This document shows, in pieces, positions 1 to 8,753 of a stretch of 37,687 nt of DNA. The translations under genes and the position numbers were made by a program. A model generated the notes under the pieces. The model worked only from the letters and a program-made list of their open reading frames with translations, had not been told where the DNA came from and made no database searches. The stretch spans positions 1 through 37,687 of the forward strand of contig RKRN01000192.1 in the NCBI GenBank assembly GCA_007571365.1, in the 5' to 3' direction. The stretch's first letter is position 1. The number at the start of each line of letters is the position of its first letter. Source of the DNA: Candidatus Latescibacterota bacterium. GTDB lineage: Bacteria; Latescibacterota; UBA2968; UBA8231.

Positions 1-2
1 GT

Positions 3-83
3 TTTGTGGCTTCGGGGCTGTATCTGCTGCGGTGGACCTGGCAAGGCCAAACGATCGTGCAGAAAATCACCCTGTTGCAATGA
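3..83 (+). CDS. C-terminal tail of a secreted protein with FlgD/type IX-like sorting domain (partial)
   Basis: An open frame enters from the left edge and stops with TGA at 81-83, giving only the last 26 residues. The tail reads SGLYLLRWTWQGQTIVQKI followed by TLLQ and the stop. This is the pattern of FlgD-Ig/type IX secretion C-terminal domains: a G-x-Y-x-x-x strand, a short hydrophilic turn with Gln, then Lys-x-x-x-Leu ending at the stop. Such domains direct proteins through a type IX-like route or anchor them at the surface in FCB bacteria. The body of the protein lies outside the window, so its function is unknown. The call rests on one short strand pair and could be a chance match. Confidence 0.5.
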   Translation, partial: FVASGLYLLRWTWQGQTIVQKITLLQ

Positions 84-444
84 CGACAAAAACGCTTTCT
101 ATATTATAGAGCGATGTTATGCAGATCCGGCCTTGGCCGGGGCCGGCTCTTATGCCGCATCGGCCGCTTCCGGCGGCTCCCGTTGGCACCGAACACGAGG
201 CGACGGGAGCAACAGGGGCTTGGGCGATGGACCGACTTGAAGGCGGCGATCAAGCGAGCGGCCCCAGCGTGCGCAAGGGCTTGCTACCGGCAAAAGCGGG
301 CATAACCACTCAAAACAAACGTTTAAGACTGCGTAACGTCAGTTGTAGATATGCTATTATACAAGACGGGCGTGGACGAAACGCTCATATCCCTTCATTC
401 ACTTTTTTCGCGCACGGATGCAGCGACACTAAGGAGGAAGTACC
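84..444 (+). other. Intergenic leader before the gld-bat operon
   Basis: These 361 bases hold no convincing gene. Short overlapping frames on the + strand have no ribosome binding site and no recognisable protein. Visible features are a GC hairpin CCGGCC-TT-GGCCGG at 127-140, an AT-rich patch TATATTATA at 100-108, and an extended -10 element at 352-360 described separately. The 120-310 part is GC-rich with several purine-rich runs and could fold, but I recognise no riboswitch, RNase P, SRP or tmRNA signature in it. Confidence 0.5.
352..360 (+). promoter_or_regulatory. Candidate extended -10 promoter of the gld-bat operon
   Basis: TGCTATTAT at 352-360 matches the extended -10 pattern TGnTATAAT with one mismatch in the hexamer. 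No good -35 box sits 16-18 bases upstream, which is tolerated for extended -10 promoters. Transcription would start near 366-367 and leave a leader of about 78 bases before the GTG at 445. It lies in the only AT-rich stretch directly upstream of a ten-gene operon. Confidence 0.4.
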
Positions 445-1377
445 GTGATTGAAGTACGCGAACTGTCCAAATACTACGGAGATGTCGTCGCGGTGGAGAA
501 TGTATCCTTCAGCGTTGACAAAGGCGTCATCCTCGGGTTTCTCGGGCCGAATGGCGCGGGCAAGACCACGACGATGCGCATGCTCACCTGTTATCTGCCG
601 CCTTCGCAGGGCGAAGCCAAAGTGGCTGGCTTCGACATTGCCGAAGAGTCCATGGAGGTGCGCAAGCGCATCGGCTACCTGCCCGAACAGCCGCCGCTCT
701 ACCACGATATGACGGTAAACGCCTACCTGCGTTTCGTGGCCAAAATCAAGGGCGTGCCCAGCGCGGCTCTCAACAGCCGGATCGACGACACCATGGAAAA
801 GACCGGCATCGCCCACCAGCGCCATACGGTGATTGGCCACCTGTCCAAGGGCTACCGGCAGCGCGTCGGCTTGGCCCAAGCCCTCGTCCACGAGCCAGAG
901 GTGCTCATCCTCGACGAGCCGACGGTGGGCCTCGATCCCAAGCAGATCATCGAGATCCGCGAGGTCATCAAGGGGCTGGGCGGCGAGCATACGGTTATTC
1001 TCAGTACGCACATCCTGCCGGAGGTGAGCATGACCTGCGGGCAACTGGCGATCATCAACAACGGCCGCATCGCCGGCCAAGGGACGCCCGAAAGCCTCAT
1101 GGCCCAGCTCAAGGAGGGCGAGGTGTTGCGCGCCCACATAGACGGCCCCAGCGAGCAGGTGCTGGGCATGATCGGCCAGTTGGAAGGCGTGTTGGAGGTG
1201 GAAGCCAGTGGTGAGGAGGGCGCGTACGTGGTGAAGAGTGCCCCCGGAGCCGATGTGCGCGACGACCTGACCCGCAAGGTGGTAGAAAGCGGCTTCAGCC
1301 TTCGCGAGTTGCGGCCGCTCGACATGACCCTCGAAGACATTTTCCTGAGCCTGACTAGCGAGGAGGTAGCAGCTTAA
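445..1377 (+). CDS. ABC transporter ATP-binding protein, GldA-like
   Basis: This is a 310-residue cytoplasmic ATPase that would drive the ABC-2 permease encoded next. Walker A is GPNGAGKTT near residue 32, the signature is LSKGYRQRVGLAQAL near 133, and Walker B with D-loop is ILDEPTVGLDP near 153. The switch histidine is in LSTHILPEV. The roughly 90 residues after the nucleotide-binding domain form the regulatory tail usual in ABC-2 exporters. The start is GTG at 445, supported by a strong AAGGAGG at 431-437. One base separates its stop from the permease. In gliding Bacteroidetes GldA works with GldF and GldG; outside that group the same trio is widespread and its substrate is unknown, so a gliding role is not claimed. 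Confidence 0.9.
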   Translation: MIEVRELSKYYGDVVAVENVSFSVDKGVILGFLGPNGAGKTTTMRMLTCYLPPSQGEAKVAGFDIAEESMEVRKRIGYLPEQPPLYHDMTVNAYLRFVAKIKGVPSAALNSRIDDTMEKTGIAHQRHTVIGHLSKGYRQRVGLAQALVHEPEVLILDEPTVGLDPKQIIEIREVIKGLGGEHTVILSTHILPEVSMTCGQLAIINNGRIAGQGTPESLMAQLKEGEVLRAHIDGPSEQVLGMIGQLEGVLEVEASGEEGAYVVKSAPGADVRDDLTRKVVESGFSLRELRPLDMTLEDIFLSLTSEEVAA

Positions 1378-1378
1378 A

Positions 1379-2161
1379 ATGCGTAATTTTGCCGCCGTGT
1401 ACACCAAGGAGATGCGCTCCTATTTTGTTTCACCGGTCGCCTATGTAATCGCCGGTGTCTTCCTGTTTCTTTCGGGCTATTTGTTCCGCAACATCCTGAT
1501 GCAATTCAACCTCTGGTGCTTGCAGTTTGGCCAGCGGGCGCAGATGGGCATGGGGGGGATGCCGGCACTCAATCTCAACGAGATGGTCATCACCCAATTT
1601 TTTGCGGTCATGGACTTTATCTGGCTCTTGGTCATCCCCATGCTGACCATGCGGCTATTTGCCGAGGAAAAAAAGTCGGGCACCATTGAATTGCTGATGA
1701 CCTCGCCGCTGCGCACCATCGAAGTGATGCTGGGCAAGTTCTTGGCCTGCTTTTCGCTCTACGGCATCATCGTCAGCCTGACGCTCATCTACTTTGTCAT
1801 CCTCGAAGTGTACGGCTCGCCCGACTGGGGGCCGATTTTTTCCGGCTATCTCGGCTACTTGTTCCTCGGCGCGACCTTTATCTCGGTGGGCATTTTGGCC
1901 TCGGCGCTGACTGAAAACCAAATAGTCGCCGTGCTGCTGACCTTTGGTATGCTGCTGCTTTTTTGGCTCATTGACTGGTCGGCTAGCTTTGCCGGCCCGA
2001 CCGCCGCCAAAATTTTGCAGTATCTCTCCTTTATCGCACACCTCGAAGATTTCCAGCGCGGGGTCGTCGACACCAAGGATGTGGTGTTTTACCTCAGCTT
2101 TACCTTTTTCTGTTTGTTTTTGACCACGCGCGTGATTGAATCGCGGAGATGGAGGCGCTGA
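1379..2161 (+). CDS. ABC-2 type permease, GldF-like
   Basis: This 260-residue integral membrane protein has about six hydrophobic segments: one near residues 17-38, one near 83-98, then four between 115 and 250. The sequence around residues 80-110, with RLFAEEKKSGTIELLMTSP, is a hallmark of ABC-2/GldF permeases, where the short cytoplasmic helix contacts the ATPase. The start ATG at 1379 follows AGGAGGTAG at 1361-1369, which lies inside the end of the ATPase gene. The stop precedes the next start by two bases, so ATPase, permease and GldG-like protein are probably made together. The transported substrate cannot be read from the sequence. Confidence 0.88.
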   Translation: MRNFAAVYTKEMRSYFVSPVAYVIAGVFLFLSGYLFRNILMQFNLWCLQFGQRAQMGMGGMPALNLNEMVITQFFAVMDFIWLLVIPMLTMRLFAEEKKSGTIELLMTSPLRTIEVMLGKFLACFSLYGIIVSLTLIYFVILEVYGSPDWGPIFSGYLGYLFLGATFISVGILASALTENQIVAVLLTFGMLLLFWLIDWSASFAGPTAAKILQYLSFIAHLEDFQRGVVDTKDVVFYLSFTFFCLFLTTRVIESRRWRR

Positions 2162-2163
2162 GT

Positions 2164-5100
2164 ATGAAGGCATATACTACGCCCTTGGGGCTAGTCGGCG
2201 CGGCCCTGATGGTCGCCGGTGGCTTGGCCTATCTGCTCAATACTGAGAGCGGCTCATTCGGGCTTTTCAACTTGGTGCTCGGTGCGCTGATGGTGGCCGC
2301 GGCTGGTCTGCTCAACCCGGCCCTCTTCCGCCAGTACGGCCGCTGGCTCAACGCCTTTTGGGGCAGCATCATGGTTTTCGGCATTGTGGCCATGGTCAAT
2401 TTTTTGGGCAACCGCTATCCCGAGCGCTTCGATCTGACCGAGGGCCGGCTGCACAGCCTCTCCGACCTGACGGTGGAGACGCTCAAGGCGTTGGAGCAAG
2501 ATGTTCACGCCCTCGCCTTTATGGAGGGCGGTGAAAACGCCGAGCTCGAGTTGCTGCTGGCCGAATTTGAAACGTTCAACACCCGCTTCAGCTACGAGTT
2601 CATCGATCCAGATCGCGATCCGCTCCGCACCGAAGACTACGGCATCCGCCGCTACGATACCCTGGTGTTGGAAAGCGGCGACAAACAACAGCAAATCACC
2701 GAACTCGAAGAGCGAGAGATCGTCAACTCGCTGCTCAAGCTGACGCGCGAGCGCCAAGACCGGATCTACTTGACGGTGGGGCACGGCGAGCGTCAGATAG
2801 CCAACCAACCCGAAGGGCTAGAGCAGCTAAAGGCCCAATTGGGCGCGATCGACTATGCGGTCGAAGATTCGCTGTTCCTCGCTCGCGCTGGGGCGGTGCC
2901 CGAAGATTGCGCCGTGCTGGTCGTAGCTGGCCCGCGGACGCCCTTTTTTGCGGTCGAGGTCGAGACCATCCGCTCTTACTTGGCAGCCGGCGGTGCTGTG
3001 CTCTTGCTCTTGGACCCGCTCGCCGATAGCGGCTTAGCAGGGCTGTTGGGCGAATGGGGCGTGGCGCTAGGCGACGATTTCGTCATCGACACCAGCGGCA
3101 TTGGCTCGCTCTTTGGCCTCGATTTTACCACGCCGGTGGCCCTCTCCTACGGCGATCATCCAGTAACGCGCAAGCACCAGGGCCTAATGACCTTCTTCCA
3201 GCTCGGGCGCTCGGTACACTTTGACGAACAAAGCGGCCGCGAAGGGGCCATCTTGGTCCAGACTTCTGAGGCCGGTTGGGCCGAGACCGACTTGAGTGTG
3301 CTCACCAGCGAGGGCGATCAGACGGTCAAGCTCGACGAGGGCGTCGATCAGCCCGGGCCGGTGTCCTTGGCGGTAGCGGTCCGCGACGCTGAAGCCGGGG
3401 GTCGCTTGGTAGTTTTTGGGGATTCGGACTTTGCCACCAACCAGTACTTCGGCGTTCAGGGCAACGGCGACTTGGTGCTCAATGCCCTGAGTTGGCTGGC
3501 TGAAGACGAGGCCCTGATCTCGATTCGCCCGCGCGCACCGGGCCACAACCCCATCGCCCTGACCGACAGCGACGGCGAGTGGATCTTCTGGCTCAGCGTG
3601 GTGCTCTATCCCGGGCTTATTGCCTTGGTTGGCATTGTGGTCGTCTCGCGCAAGGGGCGCTGGAGTTTGGCCGACTTGAGCGCAGCCGGGTTGGGCATTG
3701 TGATTTCGCTCGGCATTGCCGCGCTGGTCAACTTCCTCGGCGACCGCTACCACCTCCGCAAGGATATGACGGCCGACGCGCTGTTTACGCTGTCGGCCGA
3801 CACGCACAGGCTCCTCGCGCCGCTGGCCGACAACGGCCAGTACGTCAGTGTCAAGACCTTCATGGGCGAGATGGAGAACATGCGCTTTGAGGATCTCCTA
3901 AAGGAGTACAGCTATGTGTCGTCCAACTTCGACTACGAGCTGCTCGACCCGCAGAAAAACCGGCTGCGCGTCGAGCAGAACAACATCCGCGAGCGGGGAA
4001 CCTCCATCGTCGAAGTGATCGACCAAGGGCAGGTGCGTAGCGAGCGCATCACCGCTCAGAGCGAAGAGGCGCTGAGCAATGCCATTCTCAAGGCCCTCAA
4101 AGGCCGCCAGCTAAAAGCCTACTTCACCAGCGGCCACGGCGAGGCCGAACTCGATCAAGTAGATGAACAGGGCTATTCCACGCTCAAAAGCCGCCTCAAG
4201 GAGCTAAATTTCGCAGTTGAAGGCGAGCTGACGCTCGCCGAGCCGGTGCCCGACGACGCTACGTTAGTAGTGGTTTTAGCTCCGAAAGAGCACTTTGCCG
4301 CCGCTGAGGCCGAAGTGCTGCGGCAATACTTGGCTCGCGGGGGCAGTGCGCTGTTTTTGCTCGATCCGGGTCAGCCGACCGGGCTCGAAGCGTTGCTGAA
4401 CGAGTACTCGGTCGAGCTGGGGCAGGATTTCATCGTCGATTTGAGCGGCTTGGGCCAGCTTTTTGGTGCAGATGTCTCGGTGCCGGTGGTCATCAACTAC
4501 GGCGATCACCCAATCACCCAAGAGCTATCCTCCGGTACGATGAGCTTCTTCCCGCTGGCGCGTTCGGTACAAATGACCGAACACCGGCTCAAGGAGCCGG
4601 AGATCGCCGCCTTGGCGTACACCCACAAAAGCAGTTGGGGTGAAAAAGATCTGGCACCCATAGCGGGCGCGGGCGGCGAGGTGGCATTCGACCCGGAAGT
4701 GGATATGCGCGGCCCGGTGCCGCTGGGGGTGGCCGTCTCGGCAGCCGTTGATACCAGCTTGGCGCCCGAGGGACGGACGCGACTGGTGGTCATCGGCGAT
4801 GCGGATTTTGTCTCCAACCAGTACTTTGCCCAGCAGGCCAATGGCGAGCTATTGATCGGCAGCGTCGGCTGGCTCACCGCAGACGAAGACCGCCTGACCA
4901 TCGCCGACAAGCAACCGGCCTTTAACCCGATCAATCTGATCGGCAATCAGGGCGCGGTCATTTTGTGGGTGTCGGTGTTTATTGTGCCCTTTGCAGTCGC
5001 TTTGTCGGGCCTGGTCATGGTGCTGCGGCGCGGCTATCAGACCTATGCCGAAGGCTTTGTATCGTGGCTGGTGTACACCTTTTGGGGCAATGCGATGTTC

Positions 5101-5415
5101 TTTTTTATCAGCGGCATCATTGCCACCAGCGAGGGGGCGGTCTTTGAGGGTGAGGTCAAATTGATTGCGGCCTTGGCCTCGGCGGCCATTGGCTACGGCC
5201 TCTATCGGCATGCGGGGTGGGCTTGGCAGTCCGGCCTAGCCTTTTCCGGGTTGTGCGCTGGCGTGGTTGTCCTGACGATTTTCACCGGTGCCAGCCTTGG
5301 TTTTTCGCTGATTCCCAACGAGACGATCCAACTGCTCTACGCCGCAGTTTTCGTGGTCAATGCGGCCATTCTCGTGTGGATTAAAAAAGTCTTTGTCCGA
5401 GAGGAGCAAGCATGA
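2164..5415 (+). CDS. Tandem-duplicated GldG-like ABC transporter accessory protein
   Basis: This 1083-residue protein carries two GldG-like periplasmic modules in tandem. Each starts with hydrophobic segments and VNFLG(N/D)RY (near residues 78 and 522), and repeats (T/S)xGHGE, YGDHP(V/I)T, FVID and (V/I)FGDSDF/IGDADF with NQYF at matching spacing. Each ends in a membrane segment. The C-terminus adds about five more membrane segments, so the protein looks like GldG-GldG plus an extra membrane domain. In known systems GldG is the extracytoplasmic partner of GldA/GldF and has an intracellular-motility/ABC-2-associated fold. An upstream in-frame ATG at 2149 exists, but GGAGG at 2151-2155 lies inside that extension and is ideally spaced for the ATG at 2164, so the later start is chosen. 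Confidence 0.85.
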   Translation: MKAYTTPLGLVGAALMVAGGLAYLLNTESGSFGLFNLVLGALMVAAAGLLNPALFRQYGRWLNAFWGSIMVFGIVAMVNFLGNRYPERFDLTEGRLHSLSDLTVETLKALEQDVHALAFMEGGENAELELLLAEFETFNTRFSYEFIDPDRDPLRTEDYGIRRYDTLVLESGDKQQQITELEEREIVNSLLKLTRERQDRIYLTVGHGERQIANQPEGLEQLKAQLGAIDYAVEDSLFLARAGAVPEDCAVLVVAGPRTPFFAVEVETIRSYLAAGGAVLLLLDPLADSGLAGLLGEWGVALGDDFVIDTSGIGSLFGLDFTTPVALSYGDHPVTRKHQGLMTFFQLGRSVHFDEQSGREGAILVQTSEAGWAETDLSVLTSEGDQTVKLDEGVDQPGPVSLAVAVRDAEAGGRLVVFGDSDFATNQYFGVQGNGDLVLNALSWLAEDEALISIRPRAPGHNPIALTDSDGEWIFWLSVVLYPGLIALVGIVVVSRKGRWSLADLSAAGLGIVISLGIAALVNFLGDRYHLRKDMTADALFTLSADTHRLLAPLADNGQYVSVKTFMGEMENMRFEDLLKEYSYVSSNFDYELLDPQKNRLRVEQNNIRERGTSIVEVIDQGQVRSERITAQSEEALSNAILKALKGRQLKAYFTSGHGEAELDQVDEQGYSTLKSRLKELNFAVEGELTLAEPVPDDATLVVVLAPKEHFAAAEAEVLRQYLARGGSALFLLDPGQPTGLEALLNEYSVELGQDFIVDLSGLGQLFGADVSVPVVINYGDHPITQELSSGTMSFFPLARSVQMTEHRLKEPEIAALAYTHKSSWGEKDLAPIAGAGGEVAFDPEVDMRGPVPLGVAVSAAVDTSLAPEGRTRLVVIGDADFVSNQYFAQQANGELLIGSVGWLTADEDRLTIADKQPAFNPINLIGNQGAVILWVSVFIVPFAVALSGLVMVLRRGYQTYAEGFVSWLVYTFWGNAMFFFISGIIATSEGAVFEGEVKLIAALASAAIGYGLYRHAGWAWQSGLAFSGLCAGVVVLTIFTGASLGFSLIPNETIQLLYAAVFVVNAAILVWIKKVFVREEQA

Positions 5416-6830
5416 AATTCAAGACCAATGTCGCAATCGGTGCCGTGTTCTTGGTGCTGTTGGCCTTTGTCTATTTTTACGAGATCAAAGGCGGCGAGGA
5501 GCGCCGCCAAGAAGCCGAACAATCTAAGCAGCTATTCGTCTTCCAAGACGACGATGCCCAACGGCTTGAGCTGTTGCGCGGCGACGATGCCTTGGTGTTA
5601 GACAAGGGAGCGAGCGGCTGGAATTTGAGCGCACCGGTGACCGATGGCGCGGACCAAGAGGCCGTAGAGCGCTACTTGCGCAATTTGCGCGAGTGCGAGC
5701 GGGAAAAGGTGGTCGTCGATAGCGCGGCGGCGGGCGTAGAGCAAGCCGCCCAATACGGGCTTGACGCGCCGCGGCTTAGAGTGCGGCTGCAAACCGAAGA
5801 CGGCACCGAGCGGGTGGTGGCTTTCGGGGCGGACAGTCCCACTGATCGCTTCACCTATGCCCAACTACAAGGCGCCAACCCCGAGATCTTCGTGGTGCGC
5901 GCTTGGCGCTTTGACAATCTCGACAAGCGCGCTTTTGACCTGCGCGACCGCCGGGTGCTGGCCTTTGCCAAAGACGAGGTGATGCAGCTAAAGCGGTGGG
6001 GCGCCGGTGGCGCGGCCGTGCTGGCGCGGGTCGAGCCGGACTGGCAATTGCGCGAGCCGGTCGCCGCCCGGGCCGACGCCGACGCGGTAGATGGCCTGCT
6101 CGACCAAATCGACCAAGCCGAGATCGCGGCTTTTGCGTCCGAAGAGCCAGATACCGCGGCCTTGGCCACTTATGGTTTGGGGGATCGCCCGCCACACGTG
6201 GAGATCGCCCTGCTCGTCGGCGCCGATCGGGCCGAGAAGCGCTTGGCCATTGGCGGCGAGGACGAACAGGGCCGTTGGTACGCGCGCGACGCCAGTCGGC
6301 CGCAAGTTTTCTTAGTTGATTCGACGCTGGTGCAAGAGCTGACCAAGGGCCTTGCCGACCTGCGCGACAAAAAGCCCTTGCGCTTTGAGCGCGAGCAGAT
6401 TGAGCGCATCGTCCTCACGCGCGCGGGGGAGACCGCGTTTGCGGCCGACAAGGACACCAGCGGTGTGTGGGATTTGTCCGAGCCTTTGGGGCGCGACGCC
6501 AAGTCGTGGAAGCTCAACAGCCTTCTGAGCGACTTAGAGCAACTCGAAGTCGAGGATTTTGCCGCCGCGCTGCCGGCCGAGGCTGCGCCCGCCTTCAGCC
6601 TTCAGCTCCTCGGCGAGGGGCAAGCCTTGCTGACCGCGTACTTTAGCACCGCTGCCGAGGCCTCGTACTTGCAGCAGGAGGGCGACGACGCGGTGTACGT
6701 CGTCAGTGGCGATGACTTTGCCGAGCTGGATTTGGATATAGACGACGTGGCCCAAGCTCCTAAAAAGCCGGCGGCACCCGCCGCCAGCAGCGCGGAAGAC
6801 CCCAACGACGGCGGTCCTGACAGTCCATAA
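5412..6830 (+). CDS. DUF4340 domain-containing membrane-anchored protein
   Basis: This is a 472-residue protein with one N-terminal membrane segment (about residues 7-23) followed by a large extracytoplasmic region. It contains repeated units of the DUF4340 type: strand-rich stretches such as W-L-x-x-P and YGLDAPRLRVRL near 115, and a second YGLGDRPPHVEI near 250. Genes of this family regularly follow GldG-like genes, and the function is not known. The start overlaps the preceding stop as ATGA at 5412-5415, which indicates translational coupling. The last 25 residues are a low-complexity Ala/Pro/Ser/Asp tail. It probably forms a periplasmic or cell-surface accessory of the ABC exporter. Confidence 0.8.
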   Translation: MKFKTNVAIGAVFLVLLAFVYFYEIKGGEERRQEAEQSKQLFVFQDDDAQRLELLRGDDALVLDKGASGWNLSAPVTDGADQEAVERYLRNLRECEREKVVVDSAAAGVEQAAQYGLDAPRLRVRLQTEDGTERVVAFGADSPTDRFTYAQLQGANPEIFVVRAWRFDNLDKRAFDLRDRRVLAFAKDEVMQLKRWGAGGAAVLARVEPDWQLREPVAARADADAVDGLLDQIDQAEIAAFASEEPDTAALATYGLGDRPPHVEIALLVGADRAEKRLAIGGEDEQGRWYARDASRPQVFLVDSTLVQELTKGLADLRDKKPLRFEREQIERIVLTRAGETAFAADKDTSGVWDLSEPLGRDAKSWKLNSLLSDLEQLEVEDFAAALPAEAAPAFSLQLLGEGQALLTAYFSTAAEASYLQQEGDDAVYVVSGDDFAELDLDIDDVAQAPKKPAAPAASSAEDPNDGGPDSP

Positions 6831-7762
6831 TGTATATCAGCGGTCTGCTCGCCGCGCTAGTGGTCTTGGCCGAGGGGCTACACGCCCAAGTCCCTCGGGC
6901 CGAGGCGGCCTTGGACACCGCGACGGCTCGGCTCGGCGATCCTGTCCGCCTCACGGTGACGCTCTATCACGACGCCACGGCCCGGCCCGAGGCCCCGGAC
7001 CTGCCGCAGACGTTCCGGGGCTTGGCTCCCCGCTGCACTGGCTGGCACCCCCGCGCGGGCGCGACCGGCTTTGAGCTGGCGCAAGAATGCGAGTTGCGTT
7101 TCTACGAGTTGGGGCGACGCGAGATCCCGGCCGTGGCCGTGCCCTTTGTCACGGCCACGGGCGACACCCTCCGGCGCGAGACTCAACCCCTAGCCCTAGA
7201 AGTCATCAGTGCCCGGCGCGAAGGGGAGGACCAGCTGCGCGACATCAAGCCGCCGCTGCCGATCAGCGGGGGGGTGCCGTTGTGGGTGGTCGTCGCAATC
7301 GGCCTGCTGGCGTTGGTGCTTTGCACACTCGGCGGCGTTTGGCTCTGGCGTCGTCGCTCGCGCACCCCAGAGCCTCCGCCGGCGCCCGAGCCGATAGACT
7401 ACGCGGCTGAATTCGCGCGCATTGCCGCCAGTGGCCTGTTGGAGCGCGGCGCGTTCAAAGCGTACTACTCGCGGCTATCGGAAAACCTGCGCCGCTTCTT
7501 GGAGGAGAGTTTGACCATTGAGGCGATGGAGCAGACCACGTCAGAGTTGGCGGATGCGTTGCGGGAAGCCGAGGTTGATGTCGCGCTTAGGGAACAGATC
7601 ATAGACTACCTGGCCGCCGCCGACTTGGTGAAGTTCGCCCGCTTCCATCCGGCGCTCGACGCGGCTCGACGCGCACCGGATGCTGGTCTAGCGCTACTGC
7701 GTGCTATTGAGGAGACGGTCGCAACCCGCGCTGCTGAGGCCCATGCAGAACATCCGGTTTGA
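6830..7762 (+). CDS. Short BatD-like membrane protein (Ig-like domain, one TM, DUF4381-like tail)
   Basis: This 310-residue protein starts at ATG 6830, sharing its A with the TAA stop of the DUF4340 gene. It has a probable signal peptide (cleavage after LHAQ, near residue 21) and a strand-rich region of about 120 residues typical of the BatD N-terminal repeat (LGDPVRLTVTLYHDA). One membrane helix follows near 147-170, with an RRR stop-transfer, then a helical cytoplasmic tail. The tail (FKAYYSRLSENLRRFLEE, later DLVKFARFHP) resembles the C-terminal region of BatD and DUF4381 proteins. In related operons this type of gene lies beside DUF58 and VWA genes; here DUF58 is missing and it directly precedes BatA. 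It probably anchors or signals to the VWA proteins; function is inferred from neighbours. Confidence 0.7.
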   Translation: MYISGLLAALVVLAEGLHAQVPRAEAALDTATARLGDPVRLTVTLYHDATARPEAPDLPQTFRGLAPRCTGWHPRAGATGFELAQECELRFYELGRREIPAVAVPFVTATGDTLRRETQPLALEVISARREGEDQLRDIKPPLPISGGVPLWVVVAIGLLALVLCTLGGVWLWRRRSRTPEPPPAPEPIDYAAEFARIAASGLLERGAFKAYYSRLSENLRRFLEESLTIEAMEQTTSELADALREAEVDVALREQIIDYLAAADLVKFARFHPALDAARRAPDAGLALLRAIEETVATRAAEAHAEHPV

Positions 7763-8747
7763 AAATCCCGAGTGGTTGTTGCTACTCCTGCTGTTGCCCG
7801 TCTTGCTCTACAGCTATGTGTGTGCACACCGGGGACGCCGCAGCAGCGTGCAGTTTTCCGACCTCGGGGTGTTGCGCCGCGCCACCGCGTCGTTGTGGAC
7901 CCAGCTCCGGCACGGCCTGTTGGTCTTGAAGCTACTCGGCTTGAGTTGCCTCATCGCGGCCATGGCCCGCCCACAAGCCGGGCGCGAGGTGCGGGAAATA
8001 TCGGGCGAGGGCATCGACATTATGCTGACCTTGGACATTTCGTCGAGCATGGAGTTAAACGACCTAGACGAAGGTCAAAAGAGCCGCTTACAGGTGGCCA
8101 AGGAAGTGGTCGCCGACTTTATCGCTGGCCGCCATAGCGACCGCATCGGCATGGTCGTCTTTGCCGGTGAGAGCTTCACCCAGTGTCCGCTGACCCTCGA
8201 CTATCGAGTGCTGTTGGAGTTTCTCCAAGGCGTGGAAATCGCCAGTGAGGAATGGGATGGCACGGCCATTGGCATGGCGCTGATCAACGCCTGCAACCGC
8301 CTGCGCGACTCGGACGCCGAAAGCAAGGTGATTATCCTGCTGACCGATGGCGTCAACAACGCCGGCGAGGTTGAGCCGTTGACCGCGGCCGAGGTAGCCG
8401 CGGCCGTGGGCATTCGGGTCTATACGATTGGCGTGGGCAGCGACGGGGAGATTCGCCGGCCAGTGCGCGGGGTTTTCGGCACCCGCTATCAGACCGTCCA
8501 AGTGGAAATCGACGAGGAGACCTTACAGGAGGTGGCCGGGCGCACCGGCGGCCAGTACTACCGAGCGACTAGCGAAGAAAAGCTAGAGGCCATCTACCGC
8601 GAAATAGGCGAGTTAGAGGCCACCGAGATCCAATCCGAAATTCACCTGAATTACTCGGAGCGCTTTGCCTATTTTCTCTACGCGGGCTTGGGCTTGCTAT
8701 TAGTGGAGATGCTGTTGGCTCATACCCGCTTCCGCTCGCTGCCCTAA
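7743..8747 (+). CDS. batA: BatA-like VWA domain membrane protein
   Basis: This is a 334-residue membrane protein of the aerotolerance (Bat) type. The N-terminus FENPEWLLLLLLLPVLL is the classic BatA opening and forms the first membrane helix. A second helix is near residues 55-75 and a third at the C-terminus. Between them is a von Willebrand A domain with a full metal-ion site: DISSS near 97, a Thr in GTAIG near 177, and Asp in LLTDGVNN near 205. Length and topology match the family. A longer frame begins with GTG at 7701, but ATG 7743 gives the family-typical N-terminus and is preferred; it overlaps the preceding gene by 20 bases. BatA proteins act with BatB on the periplasmic side, with unproven targets. 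Confidence 0.85.
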   Translation: MQNIRFENPEWLLLLLLLPVLLYSYVCAHRGRRSSVQFSDLGVLRRATASLWTQLRHGLLVLKLLGLSCLIAAMARPQAGREVREISGEGIDIMLTLDISSSMELNDLDEGQKSRLQVAKEVVADFIAGRHSDRIGMVVFAGESFTQCPLTLDYRVLLEFLQGVEIASEEWDGTAIGMALINACNRLRDSDAESKVIILLTDGVNNAGEVEPLTAAEVAAAVGIRVYTIGVGSDGEIRRPVRGVFGTRYQTVQVEIDEETLQEVAGRTGGQYYRATSEEKLEAIYREIGELEATEIQSEIHLNYSERFAYFLYAGLGLLLVEMLLAHTRFRSLP

Positions 8748-8753
8748 ACTGCT

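Noticed and set aside
385-1407. 340-codon open frame on the minus strand opposite the ABC ATPase
   Set aside because: It is the antisense of a gene with complete ABC motifs and a strong ribosome binding site; its own sequence is Ala/His/Leu-rich with no family resemblance.
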